DNA of 45,786 nucleotides from assembly GCA_903910585.1 (NCBI GenBank), contig CAIWAH010000059.1, forward strand, positions 1 through 45,786. The letters are read 5' to 3'. This DNA comes from an uncultured Verrucomicrobiota bacterium (GTDB lineage Bacteria; Verrucomicrobiota; Verrucomicrobiia; Limisphaerales; UBA9464). Below the pieces are notes generated by a model that saw only the letters and a list, made by a program, of their open reading frames with translations, made no database searches and was not told the DNA's origin. Of the stretch, positions 17,374 through 26,946 are shown piece by piece (positions within the stretch are counted from its first letter, which is position 1; each line of letters begins with the position of its first letter). The position numbers were made by a program, and so were the translations under genes.

Positions 17374-18201
17374 CTAGGCCTTGCTGAGCGTATAGGCGGT
17401 CGCCGGACCGAACTGCACCGGCTTCCAGTCCGGATCCAGGTTCAGCGTGGTCTCCGCCGTTCCGAGGAACAGGTGGCCGTGCGGCAACAGGCACGCGCGC
17501 ATGCGACGCAGGATGGACCGCTTGGTCTCCACGTCGAAGTAGATCATGACGTTGCGCAGGAAGATCAGGTCGAAACCCGGCATCAGCGGCCACGGTTGGA
17601 TGAGGTTCAGCGGCCGGAACTCGACCATCGCCTTGAGGTCCTCCTTCACATACCAGTGCCCTTCGCGCTTCTCGAAATAGCGGATGAGCATGGGAGCCGG
17701 CAGACCGCGATTGACCTCCAGCTGGGAATAGCGGCCCTCACGGGCCTGGGTCAGCACCGTCGGCGACAGGTCCGTGGCGACGATCTTCACGTTCCAGTCC
17801 CTGAGCACCGGAAAGCTGTCCCGCAGCAGCATCGTCATGCTGTAGGGCTCCTGGCCGGTCGAACACGCGCCGGACCAGATGGTGATCCGTTTCACCGCCG
17901 CCCGTTGCTGGATGAGCTGCGGGATGACGAACTTCCGGAGCGCCTCAAACGGGTGGAAGTCGCGGAAGAAGAAGGTCTCGTTCGTGGTCAGCGCATCCAC
18001 CACCCGAGCGTGGAGATCGCCGTAGGTTTTCTGGGACCGCAGCCGGCTGATCAACTCGCCGAGACTCGCCATCCCTTCCTGGCGGGCCAGCGGTGCCAGG
18101 CGGGTCTCCACCAGGTATTCCTTGCCGCGCTCCAGCATGATCGCCGCGTTTGTCCGCGCCAAGTCCGCCACATAGTCAAATTCCTCGGGCTTCAGGGACA
18201 T
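17374..18201 (-). CDS. cheR: Chemoreceptor glutamate methyltransferase CheR
   Basis: A 275-residue S-adenosylmethionine-dependent methyltransferase that methylates glutamates of chemoreceptors during adaptation. The N-terminal helical domain (about 1-75) is followed by the catalytic domain: VVDALTTNETFFFRD, the SAM motif IWSGACSTGQEPYSMTM, IVATDLSPTVLTQARE, and FDLIFLRNVMIYFD near the C-terminus. Length is normal. The start overlaps the end of cheB by ten bases, so cheB and cheR are coupled and make up the opposing adaptation pair. Confidence 0.95.
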   Translation of the reverse strand: MSLKPEEFDYVADLARTNAAIMLERGKEYLVETRLAPLARQEGMASLGELISRLRSQKTYGDLHARVVDALTTNETFFFRDFHPFEALRKFVIPQLIQQRAAVKRITIWSGACSTGQEPYSMTMLLRDSFPVLRDWNVKIVATDLSPTVLTQAREGRYSQLEVNRGLPAPMLIRYFEKREGHWYVKEDLKAMVEFRPLNLIQPWPLMPGFDLIFLRNVMIYFDVETKRSILRRMRACLLPHGHLFLGTAETTLNLDPDWKPVQFGPATAYTLSKA

Positions 18202-19337
18202 GTGCTTCCTTGCGGTTGGTTCCCGCCGGACCGGACCAGCAGGCGGCGGGAGATTTCGGGGCCGATTTCCGGCAAAGGGAGAATGGCGTCGGCCAGTCCG
18301 GCCTGCGCCACATGTCCGGGCATGCCCCAGACCACGGAGGTCGCCTCGTCCTGGGCAATCACCCGGCCACCGGCTTCCCGGATGGACTCCGATCCCCGGA
18401 GTCCGTCCTGCCCCATGCCGGTCAGCACCACGGCCAACGAACCGCTGCCGAACGACCGGGCAACGCTGCGGAACAGGACATCCACCGCCGGCCGGCAGGA
18501 ATTCTCCGGCAGTCCCTCATGCAAGTGGGCCCGGAACCGGGCTCCGTCACGGACCACCTCCAGATGAAATCCGCCCGGGGCCAAGAAGATCTGCCCAGGA
18601 ACGATCTCCTGCCCTTCAGTGGCCTCGTGGCAGCGGATGCGGGAATTCTTCTCGATCCGTTCCGCCAGAATCCGGGTGAACACGGGCGGCATGTGCTGCA
18701 CCACGACCACCGGCACCGGCACCGGCCGGGTCAAAGACTGGAACAAGTCCGCCAGCGCATTGGGCCCCCCGGTCGAAGCGCCGACACACAGCACCTGGAC
18801 CTGCTGCGGCCCCGACGGACGTGCCGTCACGACCTTCGCCGGAGTGTGCCCCGCCCCATTCACCGCCAGCGACGACACCGCCGCGGGAACCTTGATCATC
18901 GTCGGCAAGGGCAGCGAGACCAGTTTGCCCCGGCAATGGGTCTTCAGCCGGGGAACCAGGTCTGCCTTCAGCCGGTTGATGCTCTCCCCGACGCTCCCGA
19001 CATTGGCCGGCTTGGTGACGTAGTCCGTCGCGCCGGCGCTGAGCGCGTCAATGGTCGTCTCCGCGCCCCGCTGCGTGAGCGTGGAGAACATGATCACCGG
19101 CATCCGCGGATAGAGCTTCCGGATTTCGCGAACGGCCTGGACGCCATCCATCTCCGGCATCTCGACATCCATGGTGATGATATCGGGATTCACCTGCGGA
19201 ATCTTCTGGAGGGCGATCCGCCCATTGGCGGCCACGCCCACAAGCTCAAGCGCGGAATCGGAGGCGATGACGTCGCCGATGAGTTTGCGCATCACCACGG
19301 CATCGTCCACGACCAACACTCTGATCTTGTTCGGCAT
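18192..19337 (-). CDS. cheB: Chemotaxis protein-glutamate methylesterase CheB
   Basis: A 381-residue two-domain protein. The receiver domain (1-125) has the acidic pair D11/D12, phosphoacceptor D57 (ITMDVEMPEMDG) and the switch Lys in YVTKPA. A linker of about 60 residues leads to the methylesterase domain with the catalytic Ser in GASTGGPNAL, His in VVVVQHMPP and Asp in VLTGMGQDG. It removes methyl groups from, and deamidates, receptors when phosphorylated by CheA. It sits 12 bases after cheY and overlaps cheR. Confidence 0.95.
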   Translation of the reverse strand: MPNKIRVLVVDDAVVMRKLIGDVIASDSALELVGVAANGRIALQKIPQVNPDIITMDVEMPEMDGVQAVREIRKLYPRMPVIMFSTLTQRGAETTIDALSAGATDYVTKPANVGSVGESINRLKADLVPRLKTHCRGKLVSLPLPTMIKVPAAVSSLAVNGAGHTPAKVVTARPSGPQQVQVLCVGASTGGPNALADLFQSLTRPVPVPVVVVQHMPPVFTRILAERIEKNSRIRCHEATEGQEIVPGQIFLAPGGFHLEVVRDGARFRAHLHEGLPENSCRPAVDVLFRSVARSFGSGSLAVVLTGMGQDGLRGSESIREAGGRVIAQDEATSVVWGMPGHVAQAGLADAILPLPEIGPEISRRLLVRSGGNQPQGSTCP

Positions 19338-19349
19338 GGCGGTGCATGG

Positions 19350-19718
19350 TCATTCGACGTAGCCGAGCAGACGAAGCTTGTCGTGCAGCATGTCCTCGGT
19401 GAGCGGCTTCATGAGGTAATCTGCCGCTCCCGCCTCGACCGCCTGCAGCACCGTCTCGTAGCTGTTCTGGGCGGTGACCATCATCATCCGCATGCTGTCG
19501 TAGCGGGAATCGGCACGCACTGCCTTGACGAAATCGAGGCCGTTCATCACCGGCATGTCCCAGTCCACCAGCGCCAGGTCAAAGGGGCTCTCCTGTTCGA
19601 GCACCGTCAGGGCCTCCCGGCCATCGCCTGCCTCCGCGGTGTCCTCCGTGACGGACGAGATGAATGACTTCAGCAGCCTCCGCATCGTGCGGGAGTCGTC
19701 AATGATCAGAACTTTCAT
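19350..19718 (-). CDS. cheY: CheY-type response regulator (second copy)
   Basis: A 122-residue single-domain receiver: acidic pair D7/D8, phosphoacceptor D52 in LVDWDMPVMNG, T/A switch at MMMVTAQ, conserved Lys in YLMKPL. It is placed between the four-PAS receptor and cheB. The other CheY (28080-28448) has a different active-site loop (ITDVNMPNMDG), so the two may divide labour, one driving the motor and one acting as phosphate sink. Which does which cannot be read from sequence. Confidence 0.9.
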   Translation of the reverse strand: MKVLIIDDSRTMRRLLKSFISSVTEDTAEAGDGREALTVLEQESPFDLALVDWDMPVMNGLDFVKAVRADSRYDSMRMMMVTAQNSYETVLQAVEAGAADYLMKPLTEDMLHDKLRLLGYVE

Positions 19719-19751
19719 GGCATGATTCGGTTAGTGGTAAGGACACGGGCT

Positions 19752-19801
19752 GGCCCTGGTCTGCCCGACCGCCGCGGGTCCACCGACGGCGGTCCAGGGC
19801 C
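19752..19801 (-). repeat. Strong hairpin between the four-PAS receptor and cheY
   Basis: An outer arm GGCCCTGG (19752-19759) pairs with CCAGGGCC (19794-19801), and an inner arm ACCGCCG (19768-19774) pairs with CGGCGGT (19787-19793); an eight-base bulge lies on one side. It has no T tract on the minus strand, so it does not look like an intrinsic terminator. It could limit RNA decay or set the transcript ratio between receptor and cheY. The receptor gene ends just past its lower end in transcription terms; its position is between cheY start and the receptor's stop. Confidence 0.5.
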
Positions 19802-19804
19802 GGT

Positions 19805-22800
19805 TCAGGCGACCTTGGCCGCCTCGACCACGCGTTGCAGCTCGGCAGCAAGCCGGGCCAGTTCGGCCGCGGCATTGAGGGTGTTCCCGGCGCCTTCCGA
19901 GGTGCTGCGCGCCGCCTGCGACACGCTGGTCACGTTGCGGGCGATCTCGTCGGTGCCGCGGGCCGCTTCGGCCGCATTGCGGGCGATCTCATTCGTTGTC
20001 GCGGTCTGTTCCTCGACTGCGCTGGCGATGGTGTTCTGGATGTCGTTGATCTGGTTGATGATCTGGCTGATCTGGTCAATCGCACCGACGGCGCTCTTGG
20101 TATCCCCCTGGATCGCCTCGATTTTACGGCTGATGTCCTCGGTCGCGGCCGCAGTCTGCTTGGCCAGCTCCTTGACCTCGTTGGCAACCACCGCGAAGCC
20201 CTTGCCGGCCTCACCGGCACGGGCGGCCTCAATGGTGGCGTTCAGCGCCAGCAAATTGGTCTGCTGGGCGATGGAGGTGATGACCTTGATGACCTTTCCG
20301 ATCTCCATACTGCTGTCGCCTAGCTTGGCCACGGTGGTGTTGGTGACCTGCGCCACATGCACGGCCTCGCTCGCGACCCGCGCGGCCTGGGAAGCGTTCT
20401 TGGCGATTTCCCGGACGCTGGCGTTCATCTCCTCGGCGCTGGTCGCCACGGTGCCCACGTTCTTGCTGATCTGTTCGGCCGCGGCGGCGGCAACGCCCGA
20501 CTGGGCGGTGGTCTCCTCGGAGTTTGACGAGAGCTGTTGCGCGGTGGCCGACAGCTCTTCGGCAGCAGACGCCACCGATTGGGCATTGTTCGCCACCTGT
20601 TTCACGGTTTCAGCCAAGGCCTGTTCAGCGATCTTCCTGGCCGTGATGTCGGTGGCAAACTTCACCACCTTGGTCACCTTGCCAGAGGCATCGAACCGGG
20701 GGTTGTAGGTGGCTTGGATCCACACCTCTTTCCCGCCTTTGCCAAGGCGCTTGTATTCGGAGGTCTGGAACTTCCCATCCCGCAGGTCCGACCAAAACTG
20801 CCCGTAGGCGCTCGAACCGGCATACGAAGGATCCACAAACATCCGGTGATGCTGTCCCTTGATCTCCTCCAGTCGGTAGCCCAGGCACCGGAGGAAGTTC
20901 TCGTTGGAATTTAGGACAATGCCTTGAGCATCAAACTCGATCACCGCCTGGTTGCGATTGGCCTCGGAAAGCTGCCGCTCGTTGTTGATGGCTTCAACTT
21001 TGGCGGCGGTGATGTCGGTCGCAATCTTGACCACCTTGGTCACGCGGCCCATTTCGTCCTTCACTGGCGCATACACGGCCTGAATCCAGACCTCGCGCCC
21101 ATCTTTGGTAATCTGGCGGAACACATCGGCCTTGCTCTGCCCGGCGTTGAGCTCCGCCCAGAACTGTCCATATGCTGGGGAACTGGCATAGGCCGGGTCC
21201 ACAAAGATCCGGTGGTGCTGGCCCCTGGCCTCTTCCAGCCGGTAGCCCAACAGACGCAACAGATTGTCATTCGCTGCCAGAATGTTGCCCTTGGTATCGA
21301 ACTCAATGAAGCCATACGCACCGTCGATAGCATTCACCAGGCCGCGGGCGTTCTGGCGCTCCATCTCGGATTCGGTGATCTCGTAGCGCACTCCGATATA
21401 CTTTTCCGGTTTGCCGTTGGCACCGAGCACCGGAGCAATCACCGCGTCCACATAGTATGGCGATCCGTCTTTCTTCCGGTTTTTCACCACCCCGCGGAAG
21501 ATCTCCCCACGACCAATCGTAGCCCACATCTGCCGGAACACCTCCTTGGGCATGTCCGGGTGCCGGAAGACACTGTGCGGTCTGCCAATCAACTCCTCAC
21601 GACTGTATTGCGACACTTCGCAGAGCTTGTCATTGCAACTGAGGATGTTCCCCTTCAGGTCCGCCTCCGAAATGATGCTCGTGCGGTTCATGATATCCAC
21701 CCGAGTCTTGAGTTCGGCCGCGCCGGCGAGCAGCCGGTTCCGCTCCGTCGCGTCGGCGGCGAATTCCACCACCTTGAAGGGCTGACCACGGACATCGAAG
21801 ATCGGCGTGTAGGTTGCCTGCACCCAGATTTCGCGGCCGTCTTTCGTCAGGCGCCTGAATTCGCCGCTCAGGGCTTTGCCCTCCGCCAGCGCGGACCATT
21901 GCTGCCGGTATTCGGCGGAGTCGCGGGTGGCCGCATCCAGCAGCAGGCTGTGGCGCTTGCCCTCGATGTCCGCGGCACTGTGGCCGAAGATCATCAGATA
22001 ATTCGGATTGGCGCCCAGAAAGCTTCCTTCCAGATCGTATTCCGCGATGGCCTGGACCTTGTTGATGGCCTCGTCCTTGCCCTTCAGCTCGGCCACACCG
22101 TTCCAGTCAATCTGCTCCTGGCCAAAGGTCTCCTGCAACCCGCGGCGGGCCCGGTTAAACGCGAGGCCGATTTCCGCCACCTCGTCCTGCCCTTTCACCG
22201 GCACGTCGGAGGAGATGTCGCCTTCGGCCAGCCCCTGAATGGCCTGTCGAACCTGCAAAATGCCCTGGGTCATCGTCCCGCTCAGCCACCACATGACGGC
22301 GGCACCCACGAGCACGGAAAGCCCCGCAGCAGCCAGGAGCTTCTGGCGCAACGAGGCGAGGGAGTCCTCGATCTCCGCTGCGTTGACGAGGAGGAAGGTG
22401 GTGAAGCCGCTGCCGGCGAAACCAAGGATCGGCACGCTCCGCGCAAAGGCGCCCTGCAGTCCGCTGGAATCAGCCGCATGTTCGCCGAACTTCGCGGCGA
22501 CTGCGGCACTGCCCGCCTGTTCCGGCGCGCCCGGCTTGGCCGCCTCCAACGCCAGCGAGAATTCGGATTTGACCAGATTGACCGTGAACACGTCGTCGTG
22601 ATGGCTCGTAAGGTTGCCGTGGGCGGCCGGATTCACATCCACGATCTGGGTGCCATCCGCGTCGCCAATCGAAAAGCTGGCGGAGCCGAGATCCTGAGCC
22701 TTGAGGTCCGCGTAGGCTGCGGAAACGATCTGTTCCACCGCCTCCGCCCCGAAAAAGTTCTGCCAATAACCCACAATGTCGCCCTTGGGAGTCCTAATCG

Positions 22801-23560
22801 GCGCCGTGAAGGTCATCGTCCAGACCGGGGCCTTGTCGCCGTAGAATTCCTGCAGCAGGGCCTCCCGCGCAGGGCGTGCCATCGCGGTGCCGCTCAGGGC
22901 ACCCTCCGTTTTGGCGACGGTGAAGTTGCCGGCCTTCGCCCTTTGAAATCCGTCGCTCGCGGAAAGGTTCCGGCCGACGAGCGACTCCGCCTTGGCCAGC
23001 GGCTGGCCCTGGGCCGTCACACTGTTGGCGGCCACCACCACGCCGTCCGGATCCAGCACCACGCTCAGCGGGTAGCAGCCGTAAAGCGTCACATAACGGT
23101 TGATGACTTCGGTGATTTCGGAACGGGCCGCCGGCGTCAGTTGGCGCAGGTCGCGCTGCACTGCGGCGTTGAGCCCGAAGGCCTGCACGTCGCCGTAGCG
23201 TTCGAACAGGTTGCGGTCAATCCGGTCCTGGATACCGCGGGCTGCCGCCGCCAGTCGGGCGAGGTTTTCCTGCCGGATATGGCCGGCACTGATCTGGATG
23301 GCAACGAATACGGCCGCCGCGGTGGCCAGGATCAGGCCCACCGCTGGAATCAGAATCTTGGACCGCACGCCCATCCGCCAACCGCCGGACTTCGGCACTT
23401 CGGCCGGCAGGGATGCCGGCAGTTCCGGTTCCGGGACCGGCGCGGGAGGAACATGGCGGCTGGAGGTGGACCTCGCGTGCCCGTTTGGGCGGACATGCCG
23501 CGTGGAACCGTCCGCGCCGCCGGAGCGACGCGGAGTCAACGTGGAGGGGGCAGGACTCAT
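19805..23560 (-). CDS. Transmembrane chemoreceptor with four PAS domains
   Basis: A 1251-residue methyl-accepting chemotaxis protein. The start at 23560 is preferred to a GTG at 23599, because the longer form would overlap the -10 element found upstream. Order: cytoplasmic Pro-rich lead; TM1 about 68-91; a Cache-like periplasmic sensor about 92-402 ([33 protein letters not shown]); TM2 about 407-427; HAMP to 482; PAS1 about 495-607; PAS2 about 622-732, of the Aer type ([17 protein letters not shown]); PAS3 about 742-853; PAS4 about 867-977; signalling domain to the end with [29 protein letters not shown]3 and PAS4 share GQHHR(I/M)FVDP(A/S)YA, a sign of internal duplication. It has no C-terminal pentapeptide. 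Confidence 0.92.
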   Translation of the reverse strand: MSPAPSTLTPRRSGGADGSTRHVRPNGHARSTSSRHVPPAPVPEPELPASLPAEVPKSGGWRMGVRSKILIPAVGLILATAAAVFVAIQISAGHIRQENLARLAAAARGIQDRIDRNLFERYGDVQAFGLNAAVQRDLRQLTPAARSEITEVINRYVTLYGCYPLSVVLDPDGVVVAANSVTAQGQPLAKAESLVGRNLSASDGFQRAKAGNFTVAKTEGALSGTAMARPAREALLQEFYGDKAPVWTMTFTAPIRTPKGDIVGYWQNFFGAEAVEQIVSAAYADLKAQDLGSASFSIGDADGTQIVDVNPAAHGNLTSHHDDVFTVNLVKSEFSLALEAAKPGAPEQAGSAAVAAKFGEHAADSSGLQGAFARSVPILGFAGSGFTTFLLVNAAEIEDSLASLRQKLLAAAGLSVLVGAAVMWWLSGTMTQGILQVRQAIQGLAEGDISSDVPVKGQDEVAEIGLAFNRARRGLQETFGQEQIDWNGVAELKGKDEAINKVQAIAEYDLEGSFLGANPNYLMIFGHSAADIEGKRHSLLLDAATRDSAEYRQQWSALAEGKALSGEFRRLTKDGREIWVQATYTPIFDVRGQPFKVVEFAADATERNRLLAGAAELKTRVDIMNRTSIISEADLKGNILSCNDKLCEVSQYSREELIGRPHSVFRHPDMPKEVFRQMWATIGRGEIFRGVVKNRKKDGSPYYVDAVIAPVLGANGKPEKYIGVRYEITESEMERQNARGLVNAIDGAYGFIEFDTKGNILAANDNLLRLLGYRLEEARGQHHRIFVDPAYASSPAYGQFWAELNAGQSKADVFRQITKDGREVWIQAVYAPVKDEMGRVTKVVKIATDITAAKVEAINNERQLSEANRNQAVIEFDAQGIVLNSNENFLRCLGYRLEEIKGQHHRMFVDPSYAGSSAYGQFWSDLRDGKFQTSEYKRLGKGGKEVWIQATYNPRFDASGKVTKVVKFATDITARKIAEQALAETVKQVANNAQSVASAAEELSATAQQLSSNSEETTAQSGVAAAAAEQISKNVGTVATSAEEMNASVREIAKNASQAARVASEAVHVAQVTNTTVAKLGDSSMEIGKVIKVITSIAQQTNLLALNATIEAARAGEAGKGFAVVANEVKELAKQTAAATEDISRKIEAIQGDTKSAVGAIDQISQIINQINDIQNTIASAVEEQTATTNEIARNAAEAARGTDEIARNVTSVSQAARSTSEGAGNTLNAAAELARLAAELQRVVEAAKVA

Positions 23561-23583
23561 GGAAATGAATAGATTCTTGGTGG

Positions 23584-23610
23584 CTATCGGCAGAAACACC
23601 CCGGACCTTG
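23584..23610 (-). promoter_or_regulatory. Candidate sigma-28-type promoter of the four-PAS receptor
   Basis: Minus strand CAAGGTCC-N11-GCCGATAG. The -10 box matches the FliA consensus in 7 of 8 positions and the spacer is exact; the -35 box is weak (4 of 8). It is intergenic, just after cheW, and ends 23 bases before the chosen start codon. It would let the receptor be expressed apart from cheA-cheW. Confidence 0.45.
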
Positions 23611-23643
23611 ACCGGCCGCAGGGGGGAAAAGCGGTGCAAACGC

Positions 23644-24075
23644 TCAGTTGTCGCTGGCGACGGTGGCGGCCTGCTCGGAATCAAGAACGAGCAGCAGTTC
23701 GTGGCGGAGCTTGAAGACGCCCTGAGTCAGTTCGCGGGCAGCGCCGCGAAGCGTCTCGGGCGGGGTCTCGCGGTCATCGTCCGCCACTTCGACCACTTCG
23801 CCCACTTCGTCCACAAGGAAACTGACCGCCCCGTCGGCCGTGCGGATCACCACGTTCATCGCGTCCACCTCGCGATCGGGCGCGGGCAGTTCGAGCCGCT
23901 GGCGCAAGTCCACCGCGGTCACGATCTGGCCGCGCAGGTTGATCAGGCCCCGGACGGCCGGCGGGGCCAGCGGGACGCGGGTCATCTGCTGGGGGCGGAT
24001 GACTTCCTGGACCTGGAGGACAGGCACGCCGAACAGGAGGCGATCTAGCCGGAAGGTGCAAAACTGGTGGTTCAT
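23644..24075 (-). CDS. cheW: Chemotaxis adaptor CheW
   Basis: A 143-residue single CheW domain that couples receptors to CheA in the signalling array. Recognisable segments: [21 protein letters not shown] at the start, the conserved [20 protein letters not shown], then [12 protein letters not shown]. The C-terminal tail ([16 protein letters not shown]) is normal. It lies 18 bases after cheA and was evidently cotranscribed with it. Confidence 0.95.
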   Translation of the reverse strand: MNHQFCTFRLDRLLFGVPVLQVQEVIRPQQMTRVPLAPPAVRGLINLRGQIVTAVDLRQRLELPAPDREVDAMNVVIRTADGAVSFLVDEVGEVVEVADDDRETPPETLRGAARELTQGVFKLRHELLLVLDSEQAATVASDN

Positions 24076-24093
24076 GGCAGGAGGAGTAATCGT

Positions 24094-26946
24094 TCAGGCG
24101 GCTTCGGCGAAGAAGGCGGGGGCGGCACTCTCGATGACTTCGCGAACGTTGAGCAGGTCGGTCACCCTTCCGCTGACCAGCGCGGATCCGAGCACGCCGC
24201 GGCTGCGGCCATGCTGCTCGGCGGTGACCGCCTCCTCGACGATGTCAACGATCTGGCCGACGACGAGGCCGACACTCCGGCCGTTTTCGGCATACACGAC
24301 GACCTGCAGTGGCGCGGAGGCGTCGGCATCAAGCTGGCTGCGCCCCAACTGCTCGGCCACGTCAATGAGCGGCAGGATCGCCCCGCGGTATTGGACCACC
24401 CTGCGGGAACCGCAGCACTCGACCTGCGGCCGCGGGAACTCCTCGAGACGTGCCGCCTGCGAAAGTGGCATGGCGAACCGGGAATGCTCACCGGCCTCGA
24501 ACACCAGAAATGTCTGCCGTGCGCCCCGGGCGATGGCATCGCCCTGCGAATCCTCCTTGGCCACGGTCTGCGCCCGGTTTTCGGAAAGCACCGCCGCGTG
24601 CTGGGCAAGCCCCAGCACATCGAGAATGAGCGCCACCTGCCCGTCGCCCATGATGGTCGCGCCGGCAAAGATCGTGATGCCCTTCAGCTGTTTGCCGAGC
24701 GGCTTGACGACAATCTCCTGGGTGTCGTTGACCGCCTCCACCACCAACCCGAATTGCCGGCCATCGGCCTGCAGCACCACAATGTTGACGCTCTGGCTCT
24801 CGAGGACGCGTTTTTCGGCCTCCATCAGGAAATGAAGCACCCGCTCGGACAGCGCGGTGAGCTCCAGGAGCTTTTCCTCGGCTTGGGACAGTTCATTGGC
24901 GTTGCGAAGGCGGACAATCTCCCGGACGAGGTTGTGAAACTGCTCGTGCACCTTCTCAAGGGCGTGGACCTCGGCAATGTCCCCGTAATCCTTGAGGCCC
25001 TCTGAATAGATCCATGTGCCGAGCAGGCAGAGCCGGTGCGAGCCAGCCTCCTCCAGGGTCATGGTTTTCCGACCATCGAGCACCTCACGCAAGCGGCCCA
25101 ACCAGGCCCGGTGCGCGTCGCGGGCCTTGAGGAAGACCTCTCCAGCATCGCCCTGTTGATGTCGGTGACCGCACGCGGGACCGTGCCCGTGCTGCCTGTT
25201 GTCCCCTGCCAGGGTGCGCTTGAGATAAACCAGCGGCAGCAGTTTGCCGCGCAGCCGGTAAACCGGTGCGTCGAAGATGCGTTCAATGCCGCCCTCGGCC
25301 GCATTGGATTCCACGCGGACGAGTTCCAGCAGGTTGACTTGCGGGATTGCGAAGCGTTCGCCGCCCGCGCTGACAATCAGCGCCGGGATGATGGCGAGGG
25401 TCAGGGGAATCTTGAACTTGATCGTCGTCCCCTGCCCCAGCTCGGTCTGGATGTCCACCGAACCGCCGATGCGCTCGATGTTGGTCTTCACGACATCCAT
25501 GCCCACGCCGCGGCCGGAGACATTGGTGATTTTCTCCGCCGTGGACAGGCCGGGCAGGAAGATCAGTCCGGCAGCCTCGCGGTCGCTCATTCGGGCCGCC
25601 TGCTCGGGAGGAATCAGGCCCTTGTCGAGGGCCTTCTGCTTCACCCGGGCGACGTTGATGCCGGCGCCGTCGTCAGAGATCTCGATATTGACCTGCCCGC
25701 CCTCGTGATAGGCGCGGATGAACAGCAATCCGGTCGCCGGCTTGCCCGCCGCGACGCGCTTCTCCGGACTCTCAATCCCATGATCGATCGAGTTGCGGAC
25801 GACGTGCGTCAGCGGGTCCTTGATGGACTCGATGATGGTTCGGTCGAGTTCGGTGTCGCGGCCGGCCAGTTCGAGGCGGACCTGCTTGCCGAGCTCCTGG
25901 GCCACGTCGCGGACAATGCGCGGGAACCGGCTGACCACGTTGTCAATCGGCTGCATGCGCGTCTTCATGACACCCTCCTGCAGTTCGGAGGTGATGTGGT
26001 TCAGCCGCTGGGCCACCGCGAGCAAACCGCTGTCCCGGGTGCCGCTGATGTGCTGGGTGATCTGGTTGCGGGCCAATACCAGCTCGCCGACAAGATTCAT
26101 CAGGCGGTCCAACTGACCCACATCCACGCGGATGGCAGTCTCCGCGATCGAGCCGCGGGCGGCGCCGTCGCCGGATGCGGCAGCCGGAGCCGGATGCGCG
26201 CTCGGTTGCGACACCGCTGAAGCGGAGCTTGGCGGCGGGATGGGTGCGGAAGTGGCCGACGGGGCCGGGGCCACGGCCGGCTTGTCCGACGCCGGCGCAG
26301 CAACCTCGCCGAACAATCCCCAGCCATTGCCGGCGAAGTCCGGCTTCGCGGCGGGAGCGGATTGGGCTTCGACCGGTTGGTCGTCAAACAGACCCCAACC
26401 CTCTTTGACCGGTTTCGCTGGGGATTCGGCCGGAGCGGTCTCCGCAACGGAGGCCGGGGGTGGCGCCGGCGAGCCCGAGGGATTCATGGGTGCCGACGCC
26501 GTTTGCGGCGGACCTGCCTTTGAAGGTGGATTGGGCGCCACAGATCCGGCACTTCCCGGCGACTGGAGGGCCACCAGGCGACCCAGCAGATCGGAGTAAT
26601 CCTTGTCGCCCTCGTTGCGGTTGGCCTCGAGGCAGTGGAGCATTTCCCTCAGCGCATCGGCATACGTGAGCAGGCTGCTGACAATTTCACCCGAAACCGC
26701 CAGCTGGTTTTCCCGCAGGAGACTCAGCAGGTTTTCGCCGACGTGGGCCACCTTCTCGATTTTTTGAAATCCGAGGCAGCCGGCTGTGCCCTTGATGGTG
26801 TGGATGACCCGGAAGATGCGGTTGAGTATCTCCGGACTGCTGGTCCCGGATTCGAGCACCAGCAGATCGCGATCAAAGCTGTCGAGTCCCTCGAAGCTCT
26901 CGATGAGGAGGTCGTTGAGGAGCTGTTCCTGTAGATTGGCTTTCAT
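24094..26946 (-). CDS. cheA: Chemotaxis histidine kinase CheA with a CZB zinc-binding domain inside its CheW-like domain
   Basis: A 950-residue kinase, long for CheA. P1 (1-105) has the phosphoacceptor H49 in HTIKGTAGCLGF. There is no folded P2; instead a Pro/Ala linker (130-262) carries two copies of GWGLF (183-187 and 208-212). Dimerisation starts near 270; the ATPase has HVVRNSIDHGIESP, DDGAGIN, GRGVGMDVVK and GTTIKFKIPLT. A CheW-like domain begins at about 518 and is interrupted after LLPLVYLKRTL by a His-rich loop (581-600) and a CZB domain (604-715), then resumes (NIVVLQADGRQFGLVV to VALILDVLGL). A second CheW-like domain fills 808-945. Putative zinc ligands are H612, C640, H667 and H671. 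Start overlaps the upstream kinase gene by four bases. Confidence 0.93.
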   Translation of the reverse strand: MKANLQEQLLNDLLIESFEGLDSFDRDLLVLESGTSSPEILNRIFRVIHTIKGTAGCLGFQKIEKVAHVGENLLSLLRENQLAVSGEIVSSLLTYADALREMLHCLEANRNEGDKDYSDLLGRLVALQSPGSAGSVAPNPPSKAGPPQTASAPMNPSGSPAPPPASVAETAPAESPAKPVKEGWGLFDDQPVEAQSAPAAKPDFAGNGWGLFGEVAAPASDKPAVAPAPSATSAPIPPPSSASAVSQPSAHPAPAAASGDGAARGSIAETAIRVDVGQLDRLMNLVGELVLARNQITQHISGTRDSGLLAVAQRLNHITSELQEGVMKTRMQPIDNVVSRFPRIVRDVAQELGKQVRLELAGRDTELDRTIIESIKDPLTHVVRNSIDHGIESPEKRVAAGKPATGLLFIRAYHEGGQVNIEISDDGAGINVARVKQKALDKGLIPPEQAARMSDREAAGLIFLPGLSTAEKITNVSGRGVGMDVVKTNIERIGGSVDIQTELGQGTTIKFKIPLTLAIIPALIVSAGGERFAIPQVNLLELVRVESNAAEGGIERIFDAPVYRLRGKLLPLVYLKRTLAGDNRQHGHGPACGHRHQQGDAGEVFLKARDAHRAWLGRLREVLDGRKTMTLEEAGSHRLCLLGTWIYSEGLKDYGDIAEVHALEKVHEQFHNLVREIVRLRNANELSQAEEKLLELTALSERVLHFLMEAEKRVLESQSVNIVVLQADGRQFGLVVEAVNDTQEIVVKPLGKQLKGITIFAGATIMGDGQVALILDVLGLAQHAAVLSENRAQTVAKEDSQGDAIARGARQTFLVFEAGEHSRFAMPLSQAARLEEFPRPQVECCGSRRVVQYRGAILPLIDVAEQLGRSQLDADASAPLQVVVYAENGRSVGLVVGQIVDIVEEAVTAEQHGRSRGVLGSALVSGRVTDLLNVREVIESAAPAFFAEAA

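Noticed and set aside
20924..23572. 882-residue plus-strand frame opposite the four-PAS receptor
   Set aside because: Long only because the receptor has high GC third positions; no domain and no plausible start.
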